DNA of 11,624 nt, taken from the NCBI GenBank assembly GCA_002422505.1, contig DIVX01000123.1, positions 18,072-29,695 on the forward strand. Direction: 5' to 3'. The stretch is from Desulfovibrio sp. UBA6121 (GTDB lineage: Bacteria; Desulfobacterota; Desulfovibrionia; Desulfovibrionales; Desulfovibrionaceae). Shown here piece after piece: positions 1-6,523 of this stretch (position 1 is the first letter of the stretch; every line of letters begins with the position of its first letter). The translations under genes were made by a program, and so were the position numbers. The notes beneath the pieces are model-generated. The model was not told the origin of the DNA. It searched no databases and saw nothing but the letters and a program-made list of their open reading frames with translations.

Positions 1-1
1 G

Positions 2-289
2 GCCATAGCCCGCGCCCTGGCCATGAAGCCCAAGGCCATGCTGTTCGACGAACCCACCAGCGCCCTCGACCCGGAGATGATCGGCGAGGTGCTGAACGTC
101 ATGAAGGACCTTGCGCGCGACGGCATGACCATGGTCTGCGTGACGCACGAAATGGGCTTTGCCCGCGAGGTGGCCGACCGCGTCATCTTCATGGACGGAG
201 GCCAGGTGCTGGAGCAGGCCCCGCCAGCCGAGTTCTTCACCAATCCCAAGCACGAGCGCACGAAGTTGTTCCTCAAAGAAATCTTATAG
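2..289 (+). CDS. Polar amino acid ABC transporter, ATP-binding subunit (3' end only)
   Basis: This is the last 95 residues of an ABC ATPase whose start lies left of the window. It should hydrolyse ATP on the cytoplasmic face to drive uptake through the two permeases encoded downstream. Visible are the AIARALAMKP stretch that normally follows the LSGGQ signature, the Walker B and D-loop (MLFDEPTSALDPE), and the H-loop (VTHEMGFAREVADR). The C-terminus, ending in KLFLKEIL, is of the GlnQ/ArtP/GltL type. The Walker A and signature motifs are outside the window. It stops 31 bases before the binding-protein gene, so the two are probably co-transcribed. The family call is firm; the exact substrate cannot be read from this fragment. 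Confidence 0.93.
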   Translation, partial: AIARALAMKPKAMLFDEPTSALDPEMIGEVLNVMKDLARDGMTMVCVTHEMGFAREVADRVIFMDGGQVLEQAPPAEFFTNPKHERTKLFLKEIL

Positions 290-320
290 ACCCAGCAACC
301 TGCCAACAAAGGAGAAAGAT

Positions 321-1133
321 GTGAAGAAACTCAGCGTTCTCATGGCTCTTGCTCTGACCCTCGCCCTGGGCGCGGGCTTTGCCCATGCCAGCAAGCTCGA
401 CGAAGTGAAAAAACGCGGCGTGCTTGTTGCTGGCGTCAAGGACTCCACCCCGCCCTTCGGCTTCATCGACGAGAACAAGCAGCACGTGGGCTTCGAAATC
501 GACCTGCTCAAGTATGTCGCCGCCAAGATGGGCGTGCGCCTTGAGCTCAAGCCCGTCACCTCCTCCACGCGCATTCCCCTGCTCACCCAGGGCTCCGTCG
601 ATATCGTGGCCGCCACCATGACCCACAAGGTCGAGCGTGAGAGCCAGGTCGACTTCACCCTGACCTACTTCATGGACGGCCAGTCCTTGCTGGTCAAGAA
701 GGGCAGCCCGGTCAAGAGCGTTAAGGACCTGACCGGCAAGAAGGTCGGCACGGCCAAGGGCTCCACCTCCGAGAAGAACGTCATGGCCGCCAACCGCAAG
801 GCCCAGGTGCTTTCCTTCGAGGACTATCCGCCCGCGTTCCTGGCCCTCAAGCAGGGCAAGGTCGTGGCCGTCACCACCGACGCCTCCATCCTTGTGGGCC
901 TGAAGAACAAGGACGAGAAGCCGGAAAACTGGGAGATCGTGGGCGGCACCTTCAGCGAAGAGCCTTACGCCATGGGCGTGCCCCAGAACGATTCCAAGTT
1001 CCGCAACTTCGTCAACGGCGCCCTCATCGAGATGTGGCGCAGCGGCGAATACGCCAAGGTTTACGAGAAGTGGATGGGTCCCAAGACCAAGTACTCCATC
1101 CCCCTGCGCTGGAAGATGGACATCTGGCCCTAA
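321..1133 (+). CDS. Polar amino acid ABC transporter, periplasmic substrate-binding protein
   Basis: The 270-residue protein is a family 3 (PAAT) solute-binding protein that should capture a polar amino acid in the periplasm and deliver it to the adjacent permeases. Residues 1-23 form a Sec signal peptide (KK, a hydrophobic Leu/Ala core, then AHA before SKLDE). The mature protein shows the usual two-lobe landmarks: VLVAGVKDSTPPFGF near 34-48, FEIDLLKYVAAKMG near 58-71, then R84, GSVDIVAATMTHKVERE near 91-107 with DFTLTYF. The start is GTG at 321 with AGGAG at 310-314, six bases upstream. An ATG at 319 is out of frame and runs straight into a stop. Length is normal for the family. The ending YSIPLRWKMDIWP is reminiscent of glutamate/aspartate-type binding proteins, but the ligand is not certain. 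Confidence 0.92.
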   Translation: MKKLSVLMALALTLALGAGFAHASKLDEVKKRGVLVAGVKDSTPPFGFIDENKQHVGFEIDLLKYVAAKMGVRLELKPVTSSTRIPLLTQGSVDIVAATMTHKVERESQVDFTLTYFMDGQSLLVKKGSPVKSVKDLTGKKVGTAKGSTSEKNVMAANRKAQVLSFEDYPPAFLALKQGKVVAVTTDASILVGLKNKDEKPENWEIVGGTFSEEPYAMGVPQNDSKFRNFVNGALIEMWRSGEYAKVYEKWMGPKTKYSIPLRWKMDIWP

Positions 1134-1180
1134 GGCCGGATTCTTTTTGACGACAGCGGCCAATAGGTAATGCACACTTG

Positions 1181-1206
1181 GCGGGGCGCGGGTAACCGCG
1201 CCCCGC
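1181..1206 (+). promoter_or_regulatory. Perfect GC-rich hairpin between binding-protein and permease genes
   Basis: An 11-base arm (1181-1191, GCGGGGCGCGG) is exactly complementary to 1196-1206 around a GTAA tetraloop. The downstream sequence ATTGAGAATTG has no U-run, so this is not a standard intrinsic terminator. It sits 47 bases after the binding-protein stop and 21 bases before the permease start. The likely role is to protect the 3' end of the upstream mRNA or to attenuate read-through. Either would make binding protein exceed permease, as is common in ABC operons. The structure is seen directly; the role is inferred. Confidence 0.7.
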
Positions 1207-1227
1207 ATTGAGAATTGCGGGGACTCC

Positions 1228-1929
1228 GTGGGGTATCAATTCGATTGGAGCCTTGTGCTCACCGGTGAGTACAGGGACTGGCTCATCGACGGTTTCATCC
1301 TGACGCTCAAGATCTCCGGCATCGCCGGCTTGTGCGCCATGATTCTGGGCACCGTGGTGGCTGTGATGCGGCTTTCCCGCGTGAAGCCTCTGGAATGGCT
1401 TAGTTTGGCCTACACAGAATTTTTCCGGAACACGCCGCTGCTGGTGCAGATTTTCTTCTGGTATTTCGGGTCGGAAGCGTTGCTGCCCACCGCGCTGAAC
1501 GAATGGCTGTACAGCCATGACTTCGAGTTTGTGGCGGGCACTGTGGCGCTTACGGTCTATTCCTCCGCCTTCATCGCCGAGGAACTGCGCTCCGGCGTGT
1601 TCTCCATTCCGAAGAACCAGCTGGAGGCATCGCGCGCAACGGGCTTGAGCTTTTTGCAGGGCTACCGCTACGTCATCCTGCCCCAGGCCTTCCGCATCGT
1701 CATTCCGCCGCTTATTTCGCAGCTGCTGAACCTGCTGAAGAACTCGTCCCTGGTCATGACCATCGGCGTCATGGAAGTGACCTACCAGGCCCGGCAGGTG
1801 GAATCCTTCACCTTCCACGGGTTCGAGTCCTTCACCGTGGCTACCGTGCTGTATCTTGCGGTGTCCCTCGCCGTGAGCTTCGCCATCACCATGTACAACA
1901 AGCATTTCCTGCGTCAGCTCAGGTACTAG
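1228..1929 (+). CDS. Polar amino acid ABC transporter, permease subunit 1
   Basis: The 233-residue inner-membrane protein is of the HisM/GlnP type and forms half of the transport channel. Hydrophobic segments lie around 23-47, 60-80, 103-120, 160-180 and 203-222. The family signature FFRNTPLLVQIFFWYFG is at about 65-81. The EAA loop that docks to the ATPase is at about 133-161 (EASRATGLSFLQGYRYVILP). The start is GTG at 1228 with GGGGA five bases upstream. The gene lies ten bases ahead of the second permease, so the two probably form a heterodimer. The 94-base gap before it holds a strong hairpin. Confidence 0.93.
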   Translation: MGYQFDWSLVLTGEYRDWLIDGFILTLKISGIAGLCAMILGTVVAVMRLSRVKPLEWLSLAYTEFFRNTPLLVQIFFWYFGSEALLPTALNEWLYSHDFEFVAGTVALTVYSSAFIAEELRSGVFSIPKNQLEASRATGLSFLQGYRYVILPQAFRIVIPPLISQLLNLLKNSSLVMTIGVMEVTYQARQVESFTFHGFESFTVATVLYLAVSLAVSFAITMYNKHFLRQLRY

Positions 1930-1939
1930 GAAGATCGCC

Positions 1940-2635
1940 GTGCGTTGGGACATCGTATACAACAATCTGGACTACCTGCTCTGGGGCGCCTATCCCGAAG
2001 GCCCGCTGGGCGGCATCGCCATGAGCATCGTCATGGCCGTGCTGGGCATTTTCGGGGCTTTCTGGCTGGGGCTGGTCTTCGGACTCATGCGCCTTTCGCA
2101 GAACCGCGCCCTGCGCTGGACATCCGTGGTCTACATCGAGGTGGTGCGCGGCACGCCGCTGCTCATGCTTGTGTTCTGGTTCTATTTTCTCGGCCCGGTG
2201 CTCTTCGGCTACACCCTGCCGGAATTCCAGAGCGCCCTGTGCGCGTTCATCGTGTTCACGGCGGCCTACATCGCGGAGATCGTCCGCTCCGGCGTGAACG
2301 CTTTGCCGCGCGGGCAGATGGAGGCCGCGCGCGGAGCCGGGCTGACCCGCTACCAGGCCATGCGCTACGTCATTCTGCCCCAGGCCCTGCGCAACATGAT
2401 TCCGTCCTTCGTCAACCAGTTCGTAAGCCTGACGAAAGACACCTCGCTGGCGTACATCATCGGCGTGAACGAGCTGACCAAGGCCGCCACGCAGATCAAC
2501 AACCGCGAGGTGGTGGCCCCGGCAGAGATCTTCATGGCCATAGCCGTGCTCTACTTCCTCATCTGCTGGGTGCTTACGGCCTTCAGCCGTCGCATGGAGC
2601 GGCATCTTGCCCGCTACCAGGCGCGCGGCCGTTGA
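1940..2635 (+). CDS. Polar amino acid ABC transporter, permease subunit 2
   Basis: The 231-residue HisM/GlnP-type permease is the probable partner of the preceding gene product in the inner membrane. It shows VVRGTPLLMLVFWFYFLGP at about 68-86 and an EAA loop at about 128-156 (EAARGAGLTRYQAMRYVILP). Hydrophobic segments flank these, and the tail after W210 is short and basic. Translation starts at GTG 1940, with AGGAAG spanning the stop of the first permease. Its TGA overlaps the deoC ATG (TGATG at 2633-2637), which suggests translational coupling to a gene outside transport. The family call is firm; the substrate is unknown. Confidence 0.93.
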   Translation: MRWDIVYNNLDYLLWGAYPEGPLGGIAMSIVMAVLGIFGAFWLGLVFGLMRLSQNRALRWTSVVYIEVVRGTPLLMLVFWFYFLGPVLFGYTLPEFQSALCAFIVFTAAYIAEIVRSGVNALPRGQMEAARGAGLTRYQAMRYVILPQALRNMIPSFVNQFVSLTKDTSLAYIIGVNELTKAATQINNREVVAPAEIFMAIAVLYFLICWVLTAFSRRMERHLARYQARGR

Positions 2636-3366
2636 TGGAGCAGTCCATGCGCCGCACGCCGCCTTCCCCGGAGCTTGCGGCCCTGGCCGCCTGCATCGAT
2701 CACACCCTGCTTGCGCCAGACGCCACGGACGCGGCCATTGAGGCGCTCTGCGCCGAGGCCGTGGCCCATGGCTTCAAGGCCGTGTGCGTGAATCCCTGGC
2801 ACCTGCCGCGCGCTGCGGCGCGCCTGCGCGGCGAGCTGCCCCTGGCCATCACCGTGTGCGGCTTTCCCCTTGGCGCGTCGCACAGCGCGGTAAAGGCGCG
2901 GGAGGCCGCCCTGGCCGTGGAGCAGGGCGCGGCCGAGGTGGACATGGTGCTCAATCTGGGCGCGCTCAAAAGCGGTCGGGCCGACTTGGCCCGCGACGAC
3001 GTGGCCGGGGTGGTGCGCGCCTGCGCGGGCGCTCCGGTCAAGGTCATTCTGGAAACCTGCCTGCTGGATGACGCGCAGAAGGAACTGGCCTGCCGCCTGG
3101 CCGTGGAGGCGGGCGCGGCCTTCGTCAAAACCAGCACGGGCTTTTCCAGCGCCGGGGCCACGCTGGCCGATGTCGCCCTCATGCGGCGGGTGGTGGGGCC
3201 GAATTTCGGCGTCAAGGCCAGCGGGGGCATACGCACCCTGGACGATTGCGCCAGCATGCTCCGGGCCGGGGCCGACCGCATCGGGACTTCTTCCGGCGCG
3301 GCCATTCTGGCCCAGGCTGCACAACTGGCGGCAACGCAAGGAGAGCGCCCATGGCAGACGGTATGA
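2635..3366 (+). CDS. deoC: Deoxyribose-phosphate aldolase
   Basis: The 243-residue cytosolic class I aldolase cleaves 2-deoxy-D-ribose 5-phosphate to glyceraldehyde 3-phosphate and acetaldehyde in deoxynucleoside salvage. The TIM-barrel landmarks are in order: IDHTLLAPDAT at 21-31, VCVNPWHLP near 50-58, VCGFPLGAS near 74-82, EVDMVLNLGAL at 101-111 with the acidic D103, and ILETCLL at 138-144. The Schiff-base lysine K165 lies in FVKTSTGFS, and the second catalytic lysine K194 in GVKASGGIRT. All key residues are present and the length is normal. ATG 2635 overlaps the permease stop; an internal ATG at 2647 is an alternative start. The 3' end overlaps cbiC by 16 bases. No other deo or nucleoside gene is nearby, so its place beside an amino acid transporter is unexplained. 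Confidence 0.95.
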   Translation: MEQSMRRTPPSPELAALAACIDHTLLAPDATDAAIEALCAEAVAHGFKAVCVNPWHLPRAAARLRGELPLAITVCGFPLGASHSAVKAREAALAVEQGAAEVDMVLNLGALKSGRADLARDDVAGVVRACAGAPVKVILETCLLDDAQKELACRLAVEAGAAFVKTSTGFSSAGATLADVALMRRVVGPNFGVKASGGIRTLDDCASMLRAGADRIGTSSGAAILAQAAQLAATQGERPWQTV

Positions 3367-4019
3367 CCGCGGTCAGGGACATCGCGCGCGGCGAAGACAT
3401 CGAGGCCGAGTCCCTGCGCATCATCGATTCCGAGGTGCCGGAGCCCAGGCCCTACCAGGGCGCGCAGTGGCCGGTGGTGCGCCGCATGATCCACACCACG
3501 GCGGATTTTGAGCTGCTGCACCTGGTGCGCTTCCACCCCTTGGCCGTGGAGGCCGGGCTGGATGCCCTTTTGCGCGGGTGCGTGCTGGTTACGGATACCG
3601 AAATGGCCCACGCGGGCATTCCGGACCGGCGCATGCGCGCACTGGGTTGCAGCGTGCGCTGCCTGATGCGCGACGAGGCCGTGGTGGCGCTTGCGCAGGC
3701 CATGGGCTGTACTCGGGCCCGCGCGGCCATGGACTTCGCCGTGGCCGACATCCGGCCGGAAATTTACGTCATCGGCAATGCGCCCACGGCGCTTTTGCGC
3801 CTGCTGGAGCACATTGAAGCTGGCCGGGCCAAGCCCGCGCTCATCGTTGGCATGCCGGTCGGCTTTGTCAACGCTGCGGAATCAAAAGATCTTCTGCTGC
3901 GGCAGGAGGCCATACCGTACATAGCCATTCAGGGGCGCAAGGGCGGCTCCGCCCTGGCCGCAAGCGTCATCAACGCCCTGGCCGACCAGGCCATAGCGCA
4001 ACGCAAGGGGACTCTATGA
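3351..4019 (+). CDS. cbiC: Precorrin-8X / cobalt-precorrin-8 methylmutase
   Basis: The 222-residue protein belongs to the CbiC/CobH family. These enzymes move a methyl group from C-11 to C-12 of the corrin ring, giving (hydrogeno)cobyrinic acid in cobalamin synthesis. H48 in RRMIHTTADF matches the catalytic histidine of the family. Other conserved blocks are VLVTDTEMAHAGI near 78-90, IRPEIYVIGNAPTAL near 134-148, GMPVGFVNAAESK at 167-179 and QGRKGGSALA near 194-203. Start 3351 is supported by AGGAG at 3339-3343, seven bases upstream; an ATG at 3363 inside the deoC stop is the alternative. Its stop overlaps the next ATG (ATGA). No other corrin gene is visible, so this cbiC is separated from the rest of the pathway. 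In an anaerobe the cobalt (CbiC) route is more likely than the aerobic CobH route. Confidence 0.95.
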   Translation: MADGMTAVRDIARGEDIEAESLRIIDSEVPEPRPYQGAQWPVVRRMIHTTADFELLHLVRFHPLAVEAGLDALLRGCVLVTDTEMAHAGIPDRRMRALGCSVRCLMRDEAVVALAQAMGCTRARAAMDFAVADIRPEIYVIGNAPTALLRLLEHIEAGRAKPALIVGMPVGFVNAAESKDLLLRQEAIPYIAIQGRKGGSALAASVINALADQAIAQRKGTL

Positions 4020-4462
4020 ATTTTCGCCTGACCACCGTGACCCTTGGCGTGGACGATTTGGACCGCGCCAGCACGTTTTATGAGCAGGGGCTGGGCCTCA
4101 AACCCTCATCCGCCAGCCAGGGCGACATCCGCTTCTACGAGTGCGGACCCGTGGTGCTGGCGCTTTACCCGCGCAAGGCCCTGGCCGAGGACGCCTGCCT
4201 GCCCGAGGCGCGCCTGGGCGAGGCGGGGCGTTTCGACGGCGTGACCCTGGCCTGCAACTGCCCTGGGCGTGCAGAGGTGGACGCCCTGCTGGCTCGGGCC
4301 GTGGCCGCTGGGGCGCGTCTGGCCAAGCCCGCGCAAGAGGCCTTTTGGGGCGGCTATTCCGGGTACTTTGAAGACCCCGGAGGGCACCTGTGGGAGGCCG
4401 TGTGGGCGCCCCAGTTCGAGCTGAACGCAGTGGGCGGGCTGGTGCTGCCCGCACCGAGGTGA
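4016..4462 (+). CDS. VOC (glyoxalase/dioxygenase-fold) family protein
   Basis: The 148-residue protein has the paired beta-alpha-beta-beta-beta vicinal-oxygen-chelate fold. The first module opens with TTVTLGVDDLDRASTFYEQGLG (about 6-27). The second contains CPGRAEVDALLARAVAAGARL and ends in GYSGYFEDPGGHLWEAVW (113-130), where E127 sits at the usual C-terminal metal-ligand position. The first-strand metal histidine is replaced by threonine, as in a large uncharacterised VOC branch, so glyoxalase I activity should not be assumed. The ATG overlaps the cbiC stop and AGGGG lies six bases upstream. The fold is clear but the substrate is unknown. Confidence 0.85.
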   Translation: MNFRLTTVTLGVDDLDRASTFYEQGLGLKPSSASQGDIRFYECGPVVLALYPRKALAEDACLPEARLGEAGRFDGVTLACNCPGRAEVDALLARAVAAGARLAKPAQEAFWGGYSGYFEDPGGHLWEAVWAPQFELNAVGGLVLPAPR

Positions 4463-4464
4463 TT

Positions 4465-5232
4465 ATGGGCAAGCCGCTCAAAGTCTTTGTTCTGTCGGCC
4501 CTGCTGTGCCTGGGCTTTTTGTTTGGCTGCGCGCCCAAGGCTCTGCCCCTGGGGGGCGAGGACCTGACGGCTTCGTCGCGGCAACTGCTGCTGGTGGTGG
4601 CCGAAGACTGGACCTACACCGAGGCCAGCCTGCAACGCTTCGAACGTTCCGGCGCCGGGGCCGAGTGGATGCGCGTGGGCGCGCCCGTGGCTGTGAGCCT
4701 TGGCCGCAGCGGTCTGGGTTGGGGCCGGGGCCTGCATGGCCTGGCCCTTGGGGCCGGTCCGGTAAAGCGCGAGGGCGATGGCCGCGCCCCGGCAGGGCTC
4801 TTTGCCCTGGGGGACGGGTTCGCCCAGGACCCCACGGAGGTTGGCGCGGCCAAAATGCCGCTGCTGCGGGCAGACAAGAATCTGGTCTGCGTGGATGATG
4901 CGGCCTCGCCCCTGTACAACCAGTTCGTGAACACCGGCGGCAAGCCAGGCGGCTGGACCAGCGCCGAGAACATGCTGCGCGCGGACGGCCAGTACCGGCT
5001 GGGCGCCTTTGTACGCCACAACTCCACCCCGGTTACGCCGGGCGCTGGCTCGTGCATTTTTCTGCACATCTGGAAGGGGCGCGGCGTGGCGACCTCCGGC
5101 TGCACCAGCATGGCCGCGCAAAACATGCTCGCGTTGTTGCGCTGGCTGGACGCGGGCAAGGCTCCGCTGCTGGCCCAGCTGCCGCGCAAGGACTACGAAC
5201 GCCTGCGCACCGCCTGGCGTTTGCCGCAGTAA
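4465..5232 (+). CDS. L,D-transpeptidase (YkuD-type) catalytic-domain lipoprotein
   Basis: The 255-residue envelope protein starts with a lipoprotein signal (KPLKVFVLSALLCLGFLFGC). The lipobox is LFGC and the acylated residue is C22. A23 and P24 follow, with no Asp retention signal, so outer-membrane anchoring is likely. The remainder resembles the stand-alone YkuD family (COG3786-like). R/P/AG motifs are at about 95-110 (VKREGDGRAPAGLFALGDG), and the active site is at about 197-215 with H201 (IFLHIWKG) and nucleophile C213 (TSGCTSM). Classical YkuD enzymes read SHGC; here it is TSGC. The expected role is peptidoglycan cross-linking or anchoring. The gene begins two bases after the VOC stop, with GAGGTGA across that stop, and is the last in the cluster before a terminator. 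Confidence 0.85.
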   Translation: MGKPLKVFVLSALLCLGFLFGCAPKALPLGGEDLTASSRQLLLVVAEDWTYTEASLQRFERSGAGAEWMRVGAPVAVSLGRSGLGWGRGLHGLALGAGPVKREGDGRAPAGLFALGDGFAQDPTEVGAAKMPLLRADKNLVCVDDAASPLYNQFVNTGGKPGGWTSAENMLRADGQYRLGAFVRHNSTPVTPGAGSCIFLHIWKGRGVATSGCTSMAAQNMLALLRWLDAGKAPLLAQLPRKDYERLRTAWRLPQ

Positions 5233-5265
5233 GACGCCTTCGGCCCTTGCCGGGCGCAATGAAAA

Positions 5266-5295
5266 ACGGGCGGCCTCTTTGCGGAGGTCGCCCGT
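5266..5295. terminator. Bidirectional intrinsic terminator between convergent genes
   Basis: A 12-bp stem pairs 5266-5277 with 5284-5295 (one G-T wobble) around a six-base loop. Reading minus, the stem is followed by TTTTT (complement of 5261-5265); reading plus, by TTT and then CGTC. It lies between the lipoprotein gene ending at 5232 and the minus-strand gene ending at 5331, so it can serve both. It looks stronger in the minus direction. Confidence 0.85.
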
Positions 5296-5330
5296 TTCGT
5301 CATGCAGCGTTCGTGTTGAATATGTAGTGG

Positions 5331-5954
5331 CTAGTTGTGGCTAGTGTGATCGGCAGCCACGGGGGGAGCGGGGATGGCCGCAGCCTCGGGGGCCGGAACC
5401 GGAGCCATGCCGCCCATCATGCCGCCCATGCCGCCCATGCCACCCATCATGCCGCCCTTGCCACCCATCATGCCGCAGCCCATGCCGCCTCGGCCGCCCA
5501 TCATTCCACCCATGCCGCCGTGGCCCATAACGGGCACGCGCAGGCCGGTCTCCTTGAACAGACGGGTGCGGAACTTGCTGTTTTCCTGCAACATCTTGGC
5601 GTTCAGGTCGGCAATGTCGCGGATGACGGCCTTGGCCTTACCGGATTCGCCCTCGCCGCCTGCGGTCAGGGCCTCAAGCTCGGCGTGCTTGGCGTACAGG
5701 CTTTGGTGCAGCGGGAACTGGGCTGCATAGTTGGCGGCCATGAGCTTCTGCGCGGCCTCCTGCTTCTCCGGCGTGAGCTGGGCCAGGGGACCGGCCATGC
5801 CCATGCCCATTCCCATGCCGTGTCCAGCCATGATGTGTGCTCCGCGCGGGCCGGGACCGGCTGCCGGGGCCGGGGTTTCGGCGGCCAGGGCCAGGGAAGA
5901 AGTGAGGGCGATGGCGGCGCAGGTGGCGGTGATGATCTTCGGGAAACGCTTCAT
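5331..5954 (-). CDS. ZraP/Spy-like periplasmic protein with Gly/Met-rich tail
   Basis: The 207-residue protein has a Sec signal peptide (MKRFPKIITATCAAIALTSS then LALA, cleavage near 24-25). A helical core follows at about 55-140 (LAQLTPEKQEAAQKLMAANY through KFRTRLFKETGL), typical of ZraP/Spy/CpxP-type periplasmic chaperone and metal-stress proteins. HGMGMGMGM at 45-53 precedes the core. A tail at about 144-183 consists of GGM/GGMM repeats with a single cysteine, C160, then a Pro/Ala segment ending in HTSHN. Methionines and terminal histidines could bind Cu(I) or Zn; this is inferred. ATG 5954 has GGAGG six bases upstream. A sigma-54 element lies about 55 bases upstream, matching the sigma-54 control known for E. 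coli zraP. Confidence 0.8.
   Translation of the reverse strand: MKRFPKIITATCAAIALTSSLALAAETPAPAAGPGPRGAHIMAGHGMGMGMGMAGPLAQLTPEKQEAAQKLMAANYAAQFPLHQSLYAKHAELEALTAGGEGESGKAKAVIRDIADLNAKMLQENSKFRTRLFKETGLRVPVMGHGGMGGMMGGRGGMGCGMMGGKGGMMGGMGGMGGMMGGMAPVPAPEAAAIPAPPVAADHTSHN
5404..5526 (-). repeat. In-gene low-complexity Gly/Met codon repeat
   Basis: On the plus strand this reads as repeated GCCGCCCAT and CATCATGCC-like blocks, the complement of GGN-GGN-ATG codon runs. It encodes the Gly/Met-rich tail of the ZraP/Spy-like protein. The near-identical copies could expand or contract in frame by slippage, so tail length may differ between strains. Confidence 0.8.
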
Positions 5955-6006
5955 TATGATCCTCCAGAGATGTTGGCGGCGGGGGAACCGCGATATGCCT
6001 TCCTTA

Positions 6007-6023
6007 AAGCATACGCTGTGCCA
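6007..6023 (-). promoter_or_regulatory. Sigma-54 (-24/-12) promoter for the ZraP/Spy-like gene
   Basis: On the minus strand the bases read TGGCACAGCGTATGCTT. TGGCAC matches the -24 consensus exactly, and the GG and GC cores are ten bases apart, as sigma-54 requires. The -12 half is ATGCT against TTGCA/T. Transcription would start near 5998, giving a leader of about 43 bases to ATG 5954 with its GGAGG. The element is seen directly; its use depends on an activator not encoded here. Confidence 0.7.
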
Positions 6024-6037
6024 TGATGAAAAGTTAC

Positions 6038-6043
6038 GTTATA
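6038..6043 (-). promoter_or_regulatory. Possible sigma-70 -10 box (weak) upstream of the ZraP/Spy-like gene
   Basis: The minus strand reads TATAAC here, five of six consensus bases, but no convincing -35 box lies 16-18 bases upstream. It could give basal transcription in addition to the sigma-54 element just downstream. Confidence 0.25.
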
Positions 6044-6351
6044 CCTGAAGGTTGTTGATTTTATTTGACCTGTTGAAGTGCAAGGATGTGCAGAATTCCG
6101 AGCCGCTGCGTCGTGTTTCGTGATGCAATGTGCATAGGTTGGCACAAGAGCAGACCGCGCTGCCGTACGCGGAATGACTGTGCAGTGCCCCTGAAGCAGT
6201 GGGGGGGGCGACGCTTTGCATGGCCGCCCGGCCAACGCTCTAAACCGACGCGCAAGGGAGCTGTTCCGGTTGGTCCACGGGCGGGCAAAAATAATTCTGT
6301 TCTGGAATTGGAGGGATACGAAAATTCTGCCATCAAGTGTTAAAATTCCTC

Positions 6352-6379
6352 TTGCATACGCGCGGCGAGTTAGTATGGT
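6352..6379 (+). promoter_or_regulatory. Possible promoter for the 84-residue protein gene
   Basis: TTGCAT at 6352-6357 and TATGGT at 6374-6379 are separated by 16 bases, with three and four of six consensus matches. The predicted start near 6386 falls in the 13-base palindrome TGGAG-TCG-CTCCA (6385-6397), which could be an operator. Weak evidence, chosen because it is the best pair in the AT-richer stretch. Confidence 0.3.
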
Positions 6380-6517
6380 GAAAATGGAGTCGCTCCAGAA
6401 CTGCTGTGTTTTTGGTCGGTTGCAAGATTACTCTCCATGACGGACAGCCAGTCGACCGGGAAGGGAGCGATGCACAGGGGCCATGAGCAGTTGAGGCGTT
6501 CAGGCCGCGCCACGGCC

Positions 6518-6523
6518 AGGAGG
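6518..6523 (+). promoter_or_regulatory. Strong ribosome binding site that fixes a start
   Basis: A perfect AGGAGG lies six bases before ATG 6530. The in-frame upstream ATG at 6437 has no such site. This argues for the short 84-residue form of the downstream protein. Confidence 0.85.

Noticed and set aside
1134..1161. GGCCG/CGGCC inverted repeat after the binding-protein stop
   Set aside because: The arms are five bases with an 18-base loop, too weak to separate from chance beside the much stronger hairpin at 1181-1206.
273..1208. 311-codon minus-strand open frame opposite the binding-protein gene
   Set aside because: It is a shadow of a clear solute-binding protein and has no domain motifs.
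6086..6343. 85-codon plus-strand open frame in the intergenic region
   Set aside because: There is no ribosome site, the composition is Arg/Cys-rich, and it overlaps the apparent control region.
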